From NCBI GenBank assembly GCA_013396755.1, contig VWZF01005933.1, positions 412,028 through 476,027 on the forward strand: 64,000 bases of DNA, written 5' to 3'. The stretch comes from Sclerurus mexicanus (Eukaryota; Chordata; Aves; Passeriformes; Furnariidae). Under the pieces are notes generated by a model, which saw only the letters and a list, made by a program, of their open reading frames with translations, ran no database searches and was not told the origin of the DNA. The translations under genes and the position numbers were made by a program. Shown here in pieces: positions 20,886 through 35,026 of this stretch (positions are counted from its first letter, which is position 1; the number at the start of each line of letters is the position of its first letter).

Positions 20886-21394
20886 TGTCAAATTATTTCA
20901 GATCACAAAGCGTATTTGTGTGTTTCAACAATCCTGGAATTGCACCATCACTTACCGTGTGAGAGAGGACCTGTGTGGGACTGGTTCTCTGGAGGCAGCA
21001 CCTGTGAGGCTGGAAGGGGGAAAAGCAGTTCTGAAGTGCCAGCTGAGCCCCAGCCTGCACATCTGCCCCGTGCAGCTGGTTCAGCCTCGGCGGAGCCAAC
21101 ACTTGGCACTGGCACCTCAGGCAGCAGTTTGTGGGCAGGAGATCAGAGAGGGTGTCGGCCGCAGGGGCTGAAGGGAACCAGAGTGCTCCCCCTTTTGCCT
21201 GCAAAGGCACTGCAGCTGCAGAGGGGAGAGTCTCACCAGCACGGCACTTTGTTCCTCTCTGTCTTGATAAACAGGTATTTTCTAGTGCCAGTCACAAGCA
21301 TGAGGTGACCCCTTGAGATGAACAGCCAGGGCAGTCACCTGGTCCAAAAGAGCATTTCTAATAGCAACTTAAACTAGTGAAACACTTTGTATTG
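20886..21394. other. Intergenic spacer between convergent CTNNB1 and ULK4
   Basis: About 0.5 kb, locally GC-rich (about 20940 to 21250) with several open frames on both strands that show no protein similarity. No AATAAA on the minus strand was found inside it, so ULK4 transcripts probably end at its right edge. Confidence 0.6.
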
Positions 21395-21687
21395 TGAAAA
21401 AACTGTACTATATTTAATTTACACTTTCAAACTGTCAGATACATGTCGTAATGCCAGCAAGGTACAGTAGTAACCAAAAATTCATCCTTACAGGGGCTTA
21501 AAAAACAAACCAGCCCCCAAAACCATCTTCCCTCCTTTCCTGAACCCTCCCAAATTCCTGCAAGTGCTACAGCTCAGCTTGCTAAATGAGTTCCATCTGC
21601 TCAGCTCATTTGAAGATGTTCCTGCAGGGCGGAGGTGCTGCTCAGTGCACACAGACTGCACACTGCGATGGGCCGCTCAAAACCAGC
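21395..21687 (-). other. ULK4: ULK4 3' UTR (estimated extent)
   Basis: Sequence after the ULK4 stop codon up to the candidate cleavage point. The extent depends on the ATTAAA signal being used. Confidence 0.5.
21413..21418 (-). terminator. Candidate ULK4 polyadenylation signal (ATTAAA)
   Basis: The plus strand reads TTTAAT, so the minus strand reads ATTAAA, about 270 nt past the ULK4 stop. No AATAAA was seen between the stop and this site. It would place cleavage near 21395. Confidence 0.5.
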
Positions 21688-21772
21688 TCACTTGGCAGTC
21701 GTGATACTTTCATGTCCCACCGTTTTCAGAATTTTAAATGCCAAGGACGCAACAACAACGTCATCATGGGAG
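21688..21772 (-). CDS. ULK4: ULK4 last coding exon
   Basis: On the minus strand an acceptor TTTTAATTCCTAG precedes the exon. Its first base completes an AG|C serine codon left open by the upstream exon. It then encodes SHDDVVVASLAFKILKTVGH plus ESITTAK and a TGA stop (21688 to 21690). The pattern VASLA..IL..VGH matches the human ULK4 C terminus as I recall it, which ends at the VGH. Seven residues therefore appear to be extra here. The segment is the last helix pair of the C-terminal armadillo/HEAT-like region. Confidence 0.9.
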
Positions 21773-24566
21773 CTAGGAATTAAAAACAGTAACATTAATT
21801 AGACATTCTTAGGAAAAAAGCATTTTGTTCAAATTCCACATTTGCCTTTATACTGGAAAATTTCTGAATGGCCATTAACTGCGTTCTATATCCACTTTTC
21901 TGTTAGGCAGTAACGCATAACTAGTGAATCAGCTCAAATTCCCAGTAACTGCTCCCTCACTCAACCTCCCCTGTTAAAATCTCTGTCAAAAAAGAAGGTA
22001 CAATTTATCCTGCCCCATGAATCTGCACACACACATTCCCAGCTTGACAGAAAGCTGTGTTTTCACAGGTAGGCAGTTCCACTCCAGGCATTGCCCACCT
22101 CCCCTCCACCCACAGCACCGCAGGTTTGACATCACATGGTGGAGCCCTTTGCTTCCTCACCTAAGATTTCAGTATACGTATTTTGCCAAATTTTTCCTTC
22201 TGGAAACTTTTTTTTTCTAGGATTGGAGCAGAGGCTCTAACACATTACTGCTAGTCCACAGAAACAGCTTTTGCTTTTTTATAGATTCCCATCTCTCATC
22301 TTCAGCTTAGAAAGGACAGCAGCAGATCAATCTGCAATTTCCTTGGTTGCTGCTAATGACAATACCTACTGATGCTCCACACTTTGGGGAACACAGAACT
22401 AGCCAGGAAATCCAAATCATCAGTTCACACTACGTAAGCCAACATCTCAAAAAGCAGCAGTTTAAATCAGAAAATTTAGTTATCTGAAACAAATTCATCT
22501 TGGCAACTGTCTTCACTGAAAAATAAATGGCTACAATCCCACATTTTGAAGCACAGATTTGGTTCCAGGTGGTTACTAAGCAAAAAGGGTTGGTTTTGTC
22601 ACTCTTAAAGCCACCTATTGCAACCAGCTGAGGATGCATCAGAGAGAGTCTGGCAGGGGAGTGCCAAAAGCAGCTGTAATCCAAGCAGCGCCCTCCTCCT
22701 GGCACGTGACTGCTTGGCTGGAATCCCCCTTCTGACACACAGCAAGAGAGATTAGAAACCTGTCTGTAAGAAATGAGCAAAGCAAAACCGCTCCTCAATC
22801 AGTTCAGCTCAGTGGTGATATGTGGGTGGAAGGGGCTGGGAGCTCAGACTGCCCAGAGGATGGCTTAGATCCAGGATCTTGGCTGTAGCCTTCTCTAAAC
22901 CATTTCCAACTCTGCAAGAGATACAGAGAGGGTCCTTAACCAGGTTCAAAGCACAGGTGAGGAGACCAAGTCTATAAGGTTACAAGGAATATTCTGGGAG
23001 AGAAAATCTGAAGAGAAGGCAGAATATCCATACCCTCCATAAACAAATGGCCATTCAGCTAGTTCTGATAAAGCTTGCTAACTCCAGGCTTCCCCTGCCT
23101 GCCTGTTGCCAATTTATCCGTGGCTGAGTCCGTTACAGCCCCAAGATCCAGGCTGAATCCCGCTTGGTCTCCTCTGGAGGCAATGGATAGGGACATGTGT
23201 TCCCTAAAGAAGGTGAGGAGGAGAAATGAAATCCACGGGTCCTCAGGGGCTCCCTTGCTGCTGCAGTGCAGGAGCTCAGCACAGCACAGCAACTTGGCTC
23301 ACCCTCATGTATCAAAACACTGCCAATGGCATCAGCCAGAATTTCAGCTACTGAGCATCTTGTATTAAATAAGAGTGAGTACAACTTATTTGGACTCTGT
23401 AACATGTGGGTTTCTGCATACAGAAAGGTACAGCCTATAACAGACTAGTGAGGAAGCCAGACTCAAAGACAGTGACTGGGCTGCCTAGTGCATCTAATGC
23501 TGAAATGCTGCAAAACAGAGTGAAAGCTACTTCTAGTAGAAAAAAATCCCACCTTCCTCCATTATGATCTTCAGTGGCAGTGCCCGTGTCTCCCTCGGGG
23601 AGAGCTGACATTGTGTTTTAGTTAGATAATTTAATGTGTCATACAAAAACCCATGAGTCTGCAGCTGAGCGTGAGAGAGGGATCCTGACTGTTCTCAACA
23701 GGTTTGGTTAGTCCTCAGCATGCATCTCCTTACCCTCACCACATCCCGGTATCTCCTCTCCGTATGCACCCACACCCCTCCTTCCTTCCAACACAAGGTG
23801 CACACTGACAAAGTTGAGGAGCCAATTTTCCCAAAGTCCTGCATTTGGGAGCACAGAGAGCACTGAAAAGATTATCCTAGTGCTTCAAAAGCTGACCTAC
23901 AAACGACAATTTCTCAGTGAATTTTAGTCGAGCCAGAAGTAAAATGAAGCCTAACAGCCCACAGTAGAAGTGTGACATTTGTTTTGAGGGGCACAGAGCA
24001 GTCATTCATTCATATGTCCAGGGGGGATGAGATGAGGCAAAGTCTATGGGAGATGAGCTTGGATTTGGCCAACTTGTTGGCACTAGCACCTCTGTTCTCG
24101 CAGAGAAGGCCACGGCATTCCCCTAAGTCTCTTGCCTGCTCAGAGAGGCCACAGGTATTCTTAAACAAAAGCACTTCTGTTCTTCAGCTGCACGTTTGAA
24201 AGGAATCAGCTTGCAAGAGCACCAAACACAGTTAACCTAAAGCAGGGCACAAACGTCGCATTGTGCATCCAGCCCTCTCTGCCAAGAGCCACTGACAGGT
24301 ATCCGGTTATAGACACCAAGTGCTTGGAATGAAATAATAAATTACAAAAAGCAAAGCGAGCCGCAAAATCGCCCAGGCGCAGCCAGGGGCCGGATCAAAG
24401 CACAGCACAGCCTCGAATGAATGAGAGCAGTCTGGGGGAGAGCAGAGCAGGGAGGGGGCAGTGACAGGAACCTGAGAAGCTCAGGCTGCACACAATTACA
24501 GGAGGAGACCATCGCAGACACCACTCTCAGCCCTGGAAATTCCTGGAAAAGCCTGAGGGAACTCAC
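21773..24566 (-). other. ULK4: ULK4 last intron
   Basis: About 2.8 kb on the minus strand from GTGAGT (24566) to CCTAG (21773). No repeat or RNA gene was recognised with confidence. The open frames here have no known match. Confidence 0.88.
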
Positions 24567-24655
24567 CTGGCAGTTTGGGCCAGACTCTCTAGAGTTTGGA
24601 TAAGAGCATCGCCATCATTCTTCAGGCTCTCCAAGTGCTTCTTGTTTGAAGTTAT
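24567..24655 (-). CDS. ULK4: ULK4 penultimate coding exon
   Basis: 89 nt on the minus strand between acceptor TTTCTGTTCCAG and donor GTGAGT. It starts in phase 0 and encodes ITSNKKHLESLKNDGDAL followed by IQTLESLAQTA. The TSN.KHLESLKN..  motif is nearly identical to human ULK4 from memory. It ends with two bases of a codon completed by the last exon. Confidence 0.92.
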
Positions 24656-27600
24656 CTGGAACAGAAAGAAAGAACCATTATCAAAGGATTAGCAAAAGAT
24701 TCCTCTCTGTCATTGTTTTTTTTTTTGTGGGATAGGGAAACAAGTTATAGCATTTATTACAATTGTAAATGGAATGTGACATTAAAGAGACCCAAGAAAA
24801 AGTCCCTTTTAGTGAATAGGACTGAATTTTAGGCAGAACCATCTAAGATATCTTGGCTTAATTGAAAACATTCATCCATATTCTGAGTCCCCATATGTGT
24901 GCAAATTCACACATCAGTCTGCCAACTGTGATTTCATCCTTAGCACCAATGCAAATACAAGCCCCATTTAGTCTGAATCCCAGGGAGATTGTGGGGAGGC
25001 AGATTTTTCGTTTCTCATTTCAGGGAAAACGTAACCAAGCTTCTGCCAGCCTTCAGGTCAGGATGTGTGGGGTTTCTCTGAGAGGAGCCAGGTTAAAATC
25101 ACTGCAAAGTTAACAACTGGATATTGAAATCTCCCTTGCCATCAGTCATTAGGAGCATTACTTGCACAGGACTGTCACCTACAGAGCAGGGGGCCTGAGT
25201 GCCCTCTGGCATCAAATGAGCCCTGATTTTGCTGCTGGTGTGATTTATTACACTGATCTGTAAGGACTGGTTTATTGTTTCTCCAGCCTTCAGCAGTACA
25301 ACAACACAGCTCCAAATGGCCACACATTTCCTGACAGTGCAGCAGGTGAATGGGAAGGTCACAGGGGACATGACATGAAGCCACATGCACTGGAGCTCAG
25401 ACACTGAACATTTGGCAGCTTGCTGGAGAAGCTCTTGTATCTCAAAAAAATCACTGAAAAAAACCAGTTTGTGTGTCAGTTCCTGCTTGCAAAGGTAAAT
25501 AAATCTTGGCTGAAGAGAAAGGAAAAGGGGACGGCCAGAGCAGCTGATTATTTTGATACCGGAGGAGTTAATGCTTGCAATGATGACTTCTAATCCCAAA
25601 ATCTGGCAAGGACTTTTAAGTTTCAGCATGCTGCAGCTGGCCCTCCTTAGCACAGATCAAGCATCTAGGCAGTACGCCTTCACATCTCCCTCTTAAATCA
25701 CAACAGAGGCTGTATTTACAGCTGCCACCCCACCGTAATTTATCAGCAGTGATTCTGCAACAACAGTGGTGCTACATCTATAATCATAACATCCTGAAGT
25801 TCAGCAGTTACAGGGAACAGGGACCTGCCTGAAGTAAACTAAAATGTATCCCATGTATTGAAAAAAAAGCAGTGATGTCATTACCTAAGCACAGAACACT
25901 GGCAAATCCTGATTACAGGTCATTATACCTTTTTACGATCTTGAGGTTTATATCTGACTCTCTCAGTGTATATTTCAGTAATCTACCCTTCTGTATTTAT
26001 TATCCATTAGACACAGAAAACGTTTTGTTATCTGGATTCTGAAAGTGAAAACACCACCACATGTAATGGGAGCAACACAGAGAGAGAAGCACTTCCACCA
26101 CAAGAAATTGCTTACTGTTCCTAGAGAGTGCTCATGCCTCTACCAAACATTTCCCCAGAGCTTCTGCAGCTCACCAGCCACTGCCACATTCTTTGTACTT
26201 GCCATATTTGTGCCACTTGTTCATTCTGCACACTTAAAAAAGCCAGAGGTCTTGGGGGAAGGAAAGTCACCAGGGCTGAATCATCCTTCATAAAACTACA
26301 AGGTCAAATAAAGGTTACAGATATCTCTCATTCTGCTACATCCTAATTCTTGGGGGCTGACATCTGTACAACCATCACAGTCTCTTCACAAAATAGCCAA
26401 TGGCATCATACACACAACATTCAAAATATGTTCCACTATAAAATCTGGTAAAAAGAAAAAGGTTTAGTTCTAAAATGACCTATTTCAAACAATAACAGTC
26501 CAACTGAGCCATAGGGTTGGACTATAATCTTGCCTGTGTAGCAGCATGCCTCACGTCACTACGAAGAACACATTTCTGTGAACACAATGCATTTGAATGA
26601 AATTAAAATGGCTTTATATGCACAAAATTGCAACAGACAGAGGAATACCCATGAGATCAGCTCCCCCATGGCCCTGTTACACTGCACTGCTCAGAGCAGC
26701 TTTCAGCCACAAGCAGTGGCTTTCTGTGGTATCTGTTCATAGGGGCTGCTCCCGTCTCACAAAATGCCCCAGAGATCCTTTCAGCAGCAAAAGTGGCAGT
26801 GCAAGGAGGGAAAAGATCAGCACGAGCTGCCTCCAGCCTATTTAAACAGAGTCTAAACCAAGCTTAGAACACATTTCCTCGTGAGCGCCAACCAAGAGCT
26901 TCCCACGAGCCCAGGGGTGTTGGTGAAGAACCAACCCAGCCAGCTGGGGTTTCCCCACCCGCTCTCCATCACCAGTGCCCACAGAACGGCTTCCCATCCA
27001 CCACCAGGCATCCAGCCCGTGGGATGGATCCCCTCCATGGGAGAGGACCAGCTCTGTGGTGGCAGGAAAACTGCAGGTTGAGTACAGGGTGAGCTGCCAG
27101 TGCCCAGCTCAAGCACGGCTGCCCATGGACTTTGTCAGTACTGCCATGCTGTTACTGCTCTGACTGCTGGCATTTCTTTGCCCTTTATCTCAGTAGATAT
27201 CTCTGAGCACTAGATCTGATTGCTCCCCCAGCAACCAGAAGGTCTCTTGCATGTGACAGATTGCATCCTGCTTCACATGAGCTCATGAGAAATATTGTCT
27301 GAATCACTGTTTGCCTTCAAGATGAAGCTTTACCCATGTTTCTTATTTAAAAATTGTTCCAGCTTCATCTTCATTTTATTCTATAGATTATAATACATTG
27401 TGACAGAACATAAAACCATCATTCACCATAATTTGAGAAATTAATGCATTTTTTACTTTGTTATCTTTTTCTTCTACTCAGCACTGCTGTGCCTTTTATA
27501 CACACCAGTCTAGTTGTCATTAATTTGGAATTTTAACAACTAGTTTAATGATCCCTTGTAATATTGCTGTTTGTTAGGGTTGGCTACAACACAGATTCAA

Positions 27601-30600
27601 TGACATAATCAATAGCTATTCCTTTAATTAAAAATGTAATTAAATCTCAGTTTAGTTGTACACTCACTGCAATTCAACAAGAACTCCAAAATTACTTTTC
27701 TTTATTAAGCCCACAACCATTCAGCAGCTTTCCTCTCTTCAGTCCCACTAAACAAGGATGAGCCACTAGGAATACCATACTTGTAAAGATCAGTATTTCC
27801 TAAAATTAAGGAAAACTGCTCAGGTATTACGGTGCTGCTAAAGATGGGAGCAAGGAAAGATGTAACATAAAGCATCAGCTGGAATATTGAAGAGTTTTGC
27901 ATTCTTGCTCTAAGAAAGCATAGAAACTTAGGGGACAACTACTCTCCTTAAGGTTGGTTTCATAGCACTGAACTCCTTTCTCTGATTGATGCAAAAACAA
28001 GGAGGCTTCTATTTCAAGGATAAACTTTTCTTGGTTGAAGAAAGGTCTTGGGAGCTTATGTAGCTGCACCTACAGGTGTTATCTTCTCAAATTAACAAGT
28101 GCTGGAGAAGTTTCCCATTCCCATGCTCAACAGATGCTTTTCTACAAGCCACCACCATGGCTGTATACACAGATACAAGTAAGGCATCTCAAAATGCTCT
28201 CTTATGCCTATCCCAGGGCACTTAATGGTACTTTTCCTCCCAGGCTGTCAGTGCTGAGCCATTCACAGGTACTGCAGTAACCAAATAAATCACGTCACTT
28301 GGTTTGTCATTCACAGCTGTGATGACAGGGCCTGAAATATGCAGCCATTCCTTCTCAATGGAAAGGCATAATAAACAAGCAAATACTGCAAACAGAGACC
28401 CATTCAGGTGAACTAAAACTAACAGATCCACTGGCTGTGGACTTGCTAAATATAAACATTTATTTCATGATAAATTGCTCAGCAAACATACACACTGAGC
28501 TCGCAGTGCTCGAAGGAAGTGTAACAAATGAACTCATCACTTTCCAGGACAGATTAAAGGGACCTGCCACTTCTGTAGCCTGCACACCTACTTAGTGCCC
28601 TACAAAGTAACAGAGCCCTACCTCTGCAGACCCAATAAAGAATGTGGAGCCTATAAAGCTGAGGCTGTAATGATTATGTTCCGTCAGGTCCCAGAGAGGA
28701 ATCCCAAGCAGGGACTGAGATACCTGCACAGTGCTATGGGGAGCGTGTAGCTGCTGAAGGGCAGGGAACCCGCCTGTTGAGAATGAAGTTACCCAAATCC
28801 CCTCTCCTCTCTGGAGCTCACACTGCTACCACAGCAAATGAAAACTCGCGGCCCAGAGGGCAGAGACCACAATCCAAGCCTTTTCTCAATGTCCCCAAAG
28901 CAGCCATGGCCCTCTGCACTCTCCTGCAGTGCTCTCCCCTTTCCCGGGCTAGTGAAGGTCACATTTCCATTGCCACTGCACAGTTCCCACTCGATGGGGA
29001 GGGGCAGGGAGGTTTGGATGGTTCCCATGCAGGGAGTGAGTAACACTGGGACTTGGCAGGGAGGCAAGAGCCCACATGGCTCTGCAGGTTAGAGAAGTTA
29101 AACACGAACTCCCATTTACTAGGGAAGCACTCCAGCTATTAGGTCAATTTTATACCTGTGGCGCGAATTTTTTAAAAGATAAAAGCAAGACAACTAAAAC
29201 CAGCAACAAAAATCCCAGATACATACAGTGGTCTTTAGTGAGGTGTTTAATCTGACACTGGTTAGACATGCTCTTAGCAGGTACGTGGGATAGGACCCTT
29301 TAAAGTGCCAAGGCACAGCCAGGTTACAGGTCATTCAGTAAAATTCATGGTAATTTCTTGCCAGGCTGTGCCAGTGTAGCAGAGGAACATCCAAGAACAG
29401 TATGCTCACTAGGCGGGCCACAAGTTATTTTTGCTCTTCATAACATATGAGGGTTCATTTAAAAAGGGTAAAAACCTTGCTGGCATTGGCTCCTTACTCT
29501 ATTCTTCCTACACATGGTTCAGCTGGAGAGAGACACAGAATGTGTGTGTGGGAAGAACAAATCAAGTTGGACAAGTTATATTTATGTTACTAATTCCCAA
29601 CTCACTTGAACAGGCCTGAGCAATGCTGCTGGACCATAAAAACAAGAAAGGAAAGTTACAAAAGCATGAGTGTTCCAGGTGTGCTTTGGCAAACACACTG
29701 CAGCCAGGGATTGCAGACACACAATTACAAAGACTCCGTGGCCTTCAGATCCTGCAAATACATGTGAAAACAAGCAGGTATCTGTGACCAAAAAAAATCC
29801 AACCAAAAAACCCCCACACTACATCAGACAGCTTAGCTCTGATTTTAGAGTTCAAAAATCCTTCCCCCCACCACCCCCCCTTTACGGATAAAATTCTTGT
29901 TCCACTGAAGTCAGCAGCAAACTCCTTTTGATTTTGATAAGGCCAAGATTTCATTCGATGTGTTTTGTTTTCTTCTAATTTGTCTATGTGTGGGCAGGTT
30001 TATTCTGAGTTCAAAGCAATTCCTCCCGGTAACTTGGACCCGTCCCAGTTTCCTGGCAGTCTGAAAGCCACACTGTCTGAGGACTATTCACAGAGAGACA
30101 AGGAATGTCTCCCACATGCTATACAATCCTTAATTGATTTTGGATGTTTCTCGACACCTTCCACTTTGAGGCTATTCTCTGCCCTTCAGCATACACGTTT
30201 TGCACACACAGGCATGCTCTGTGATTATTGCAAAATTACCAACTCTAAGGGGCATTGTCTGAGCATAAGAGAAGACTTGTAAAACTGCAGGGTAATTATT
30301 AAACAGAAGATCGCTCTCTTGCTTGATTTTTTTAAATTTGGTTTTATTGCAAGCAACGTTCTCAGATCACTTTCAGGGATTTAAGATGTCTTTATAATCC
30401 AGAAAATATCCATTATTGCAGTTTCCACCGTCTGTCATGAATTTAAAATACCTGACTGAACAGAACTGGATAGGGCAACCTCTTCCCATCCATTATATAA
30501 CCAGCTGACCACAACAACTTCATTAGCAAAAGTAAACAGCAGTCCTGTCTGGCAAAACATGTCTCAAAGGTGCCACTGGAGACTTCCACACCGGGCTGCA

Positions 30601-33600
30601 GTGCTGACAAGTTATGCATGCTCATAAGCCAGCCCAGCATCAGTATGACATTAAAAACAACCACTTGCCATCCTGTCGCTGGTGATGTCACCCGCAAACA
30701 CAGGTTCCTCTGTCACCTGTGTCAGTGACTTCCTGAGGTACCACTTCAGACCAGTTTCTCTCTGTCCAAACAATGATCCCAGACAGAATCAAACACTGGC
30801 TTCAGCAAAAGAGGGCCACAAACTAAGCTTACACAAAACTTGCAAGCCCCTCAGATCCCTCTTCCCACAGCTCCCAGGCAGCTGCCTGTCCTCACCCTGC
30901 TGGATCTGATGAGGCCACCACCTCCCAGGTACACCGTGCCCTGATGGTCTCTTGTGACTTCCTCCTTACAAAAGGAGCAGGGAAATCCACTGGAATAATT
31001 TTTTATTACCACAGTTCAGATCCTACATTTATGTTGCTTTAGAAGCTGTTACAGAGGCACCTGGTTGTCTTGGACCAAAAAACCTAAAAGCAGCTATAAA
31101 CAAACACTAAAACAACACACACTCTTTGCAGATCTAGATTTCCCCTCAAGTTCAACATTCTTAGATTCTCTCATATTCCAATATCATTCACAGTCTCTCA
31201 GATTTTCTCCTAAAATAGTTTCTGACAAGTAACTCCCAATACCTCTTCAATGTTGATTCCCATAACTCTTTTTCCAGTGACACTCCTCCCTCTTATGGCC
31301 CAATAAGTTTTTCTGGAGTTCTAACAGACTTTCACTGATGTGCTCCATCGGTTAGGGATGGCCTTCTTTTCACGTGCGGATTCTTTCACGTTCATCTAGT
31401 ACAGATGACGTATTTCATGCTATGACAATTCATGCAATTCGTAACATTTACATACTTGTAAGGGTAAGAATCATTACCACAGAAAACTCATCTTCTTGCT
31501 GTTAGGAAAGCCAGTGACACCCAGAGCATATTGGAAAGTGCTGACCTTTAAATGGCAATTACCATACAGGAGAAGTATGCAAGCAACCAAGGAATTATCA
31601 GTTTAATAAATGCTGTTATGTCTAAGACACAGAACCTTGAGCAACCATGTGGAGATGCTCAGGTGAGCTGGGCAAACCCCTAGGAATGGCAGGAAGTTGC
31701 AGCTTACTGAGAAGTTTGAGATTTAAAGCATAGAGCCTCCAGAAAATGATACCTCCAGCCTGACATTGTTTCTTGTCCTGCTTTAAAATGCTCCTCATAA
31801 AATTAAGAGACAGGGTGATGTGAACAGATGCTGTCCAAGTTATCCCTATGCAGATCCATTGGTACAACTCAAGCATGCAAAATCCCCAACTGACTCCTGA
31901 GTAGTGCCTTCCTATGGCATTCATCAACTTCCATGGAGGATGGAACACAATCAGAAAGCTCGTGCTCACAGTCGTCATAATCTGGACTCAAACACAAGAC
32001 TCCAACAACTAAAAACCTCTACAGCTTGGCTGAATGAGTTGGATTTACCATTTCAATGAGTTAAATTAAGAAACTAACACAGATTATGAAAAATACATTC
32101 TTGAAGAATAAAAAGAGTAACAAAATCACTTTGGAAAAATCATTAGGAACTATGATTTTGAGCTAAACATTAAAGCATCAAACATTAGTTCCTTTCTGGT
32201 CCCTACAGACTTGGTTTCTACAGACACAGAACCCTTGAGGTTTTCCTTAAGTACCAAACAGGGATAGTCTTGCATATACTGAAAAAAAAGAAAAGAAAAA
32301 ATGCTCTGAAGATTTTCTTTTATTGAGGGGGAAAAAAGGATCAGAATATGTTTTACGTAAAATGCAACTAGGAATGTAAATGACTGAACAGGGATGTAAG
32401 TCTATAAAACACCAATTTCTGAGGAAAATTATGCTTTATGTTATGGTTCCATTTCCATAAAATTATACAAACTGTCATAAAAACAAATGGACTTGTGAAA
32501 TCGACGCTTGCCTATTGTCATGTGACAGATGGCTCTGGCTGCCTGACAGGGAGCAAACAGCCACCGAGTTGCTCCTCGCTGACCTCGAAGAGAATCATTT
32601 TGGTCTGTTCACTTTTTTATTTAACAAGCCCAGCTGCATTTAAGTATCTTTACAGCAGCTAGTAAGTCATCCATGCGTAATTACACAGAGGAGGTGAAAA
32701 GGAAGTAATAGTGATGAGCCCAAGAGATGACACAGCTCAGCAATCCCAACAGTATTGCACTACGTAAAATTACAGTGCACTGAAACACCAAATGAGCCTG
32801 GCAATATTTTTGTGCCCACAGAAACAATGAATTAGGACTCCACAACGAAAACAACAGTGATAGTCATTGGGAACTGTACTGGCCTCGAATTATGAATTGA
32901 ATAAACAAGTTGCAGGTTTCAGAACTGCCAGTTTCACTGTACAACCCAAAGCAAAGCATCTGGCTGTGTGAAGAGGACGTATTTCTCACTGCTGACTGCA
33001 GCAGTATTGCTTTTTAGACAGTTCCTGTATCTATCCATACCCATACTGGGCTCCCAGTACCCAAATACCAGCACAGTGACAATCACTGCGGGGGTGTCTC
33101 GGAAAGCAAACACATTCCAAACAAGTGGGTAAGTAGCTTCCTCCAGGACTGTGAGTCCACACTATGCCAGCCACCAGAATAAAGACTTTTCATTCTTGCT
33201 GCTACCCAAAATTAAGAGTAGATCCCATATTTGTTTCTCTCCCCATCCCCATCAGTGTCAATAAAGAGCAGCCACTGCAGATTGACTGAATAATGTCACT
33301 TGTGAGAAGAATCATCAACCAAAATGTCAGCTCAAATCTGCACATAGCACAGACACACATAGACTTACACATGCTACTTATTCCAAATAAACATAATAAG
33401 ATTTAAAGTAGAATGAATGATTCTATAGGCCAAGTTGGGAGTAAGCAGTCACAACTACAAGTTGTCAGTACATTCAGGTTTGGGGTTTTGTCAACACTTG
33501 CCTTTTTATCAAGGTGTGTTTGGACTCCTCATGCTTCATCTTTTATGAGCCCCTTCTGATTTAGTGACATCAAGAAACTAGTGATTCGATGATTTCACCT

Positions 33601-34992
33601 TGATTTTCCTCTCTCTACCTCAACTCACACTTGGCTGACTATCAGTTTCATCGAGGATTGTCAGGACGAGGTTCCTGGGGTAGCTTTCCTAAGCTTTTAT
33701 CATTTCATTAAGTTGTAGCTCCTGGCAGCCTGTGTATAAGAGAAACTCCTGCAGCCATCTCCAACATAATATCATCTCACTGTCTTTCATAATAGTATTT
33801 CAAAATACAGATGAATATAAACACTGCAGAGTTTCTTTGCTGTAACTGCAAAAACAAATGATTTACAGCAGAAACTTGCAAAGAGAAGATAAATCACCTT
33901 TTTCTCTCAACACAGGGCTGTACAGTCATCATCTTTTATCAACTGCTATTTCCACACATGCATGAAGTGCTCTTATTATGTTAGAGAGCAAAAAGGATCA
34001 CAATCTTCTACCTGGTAGTCTTTTGTCAGCAACAGAAGAAAAAGACACAAGGACCACGAGTCCAACTTGCTGTCACTAACTAGTGGCATGAATGGCAATT
34101 CATTGCCTTACTGTTAACAAAGGAGGTCAGGGAAGACCAAGATTCATTTTATTTAAGGATAAACTCAAGTCGCTGTGGTCCCTGGCAGTACAAAGAGAAG
34201 GGTGGTGCATGACAATTGTGCATAACACTTGGCAGCAGATGCAGCGAGGGGAGTAAGACTTGTCTATGCAGGTGGTGGGGGCATGGGAAGGACCATTTTG
34301 TCCCAGTGCAACTGCCCAGTGGGACAAAGCAAGGAGCGATATATCACAGTGTTGATAAATGAATGTAGAGTTATAAAATATCTGCTTAAGTTGTTGATCC
34401 TCTCCACGTGGAAGGCTCGGTCTGGCAGTGTTACCACAGATACTGCAGCTTATCTTCTCCATTGTGCAGTTAAACAAATTTTAGCTAAATTAAAATAATG
34501 CAATGAAGTAAAGAGTCAAACAACCACAGGCACTTGAGCTAAAGCAGTTTAAGAGATTACCAACTGCTTAGCTTAGAATGTGAAACCTGCATATATATCT
34601 ATATCTGCACTCACTAAATGGCAGCGTTATATGGACTGGCTTGAACCACAGCTGTGGCTGATTTACACTAACCTGTTCTACTCCACACTGTAAAAGAGGG
34701 GGCAGCCCATACAGTTATCTGTGTTCTCTCAGGAGAACAGCATTAATTCCAGCTGAGCAAGCAACAGCTTCCTCAACTCCTTTGCCTTGATGGCATCGTG
34801 ATGGATGTCCTAATTTTAAAAGTTCACTAAATATTGTTAAACTTCTGAAAAAGAAATTGATATCAAAGGATAGTTGCTAGTTCAACTATTTTTAATGCAT
34901 CCTTATTTTTATAAAATGTATTTTAATTGAGATTAGTTATGTTATCAGTTATGTTGTCCAAAGGGGTTTTGTTGGGTTTAATTGCCATGGTC

Positions 34993-34995
34993 AAT

Positions 34996-35023
<28 letters not shown>
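34993..35023. repeat. (AATA)n microsatellite
   Basis: About seven and a half perfect tetranucleotide units. Confidence 0.95.

Positions 35024-35026
<3 letters not shown>

Noticed and set aside
20893..21316. Several overlapping open frames on both strands between the genes
   Set aside because: They are explained by local GC richness. The frames overlap on both strands and none resembles a known protein.
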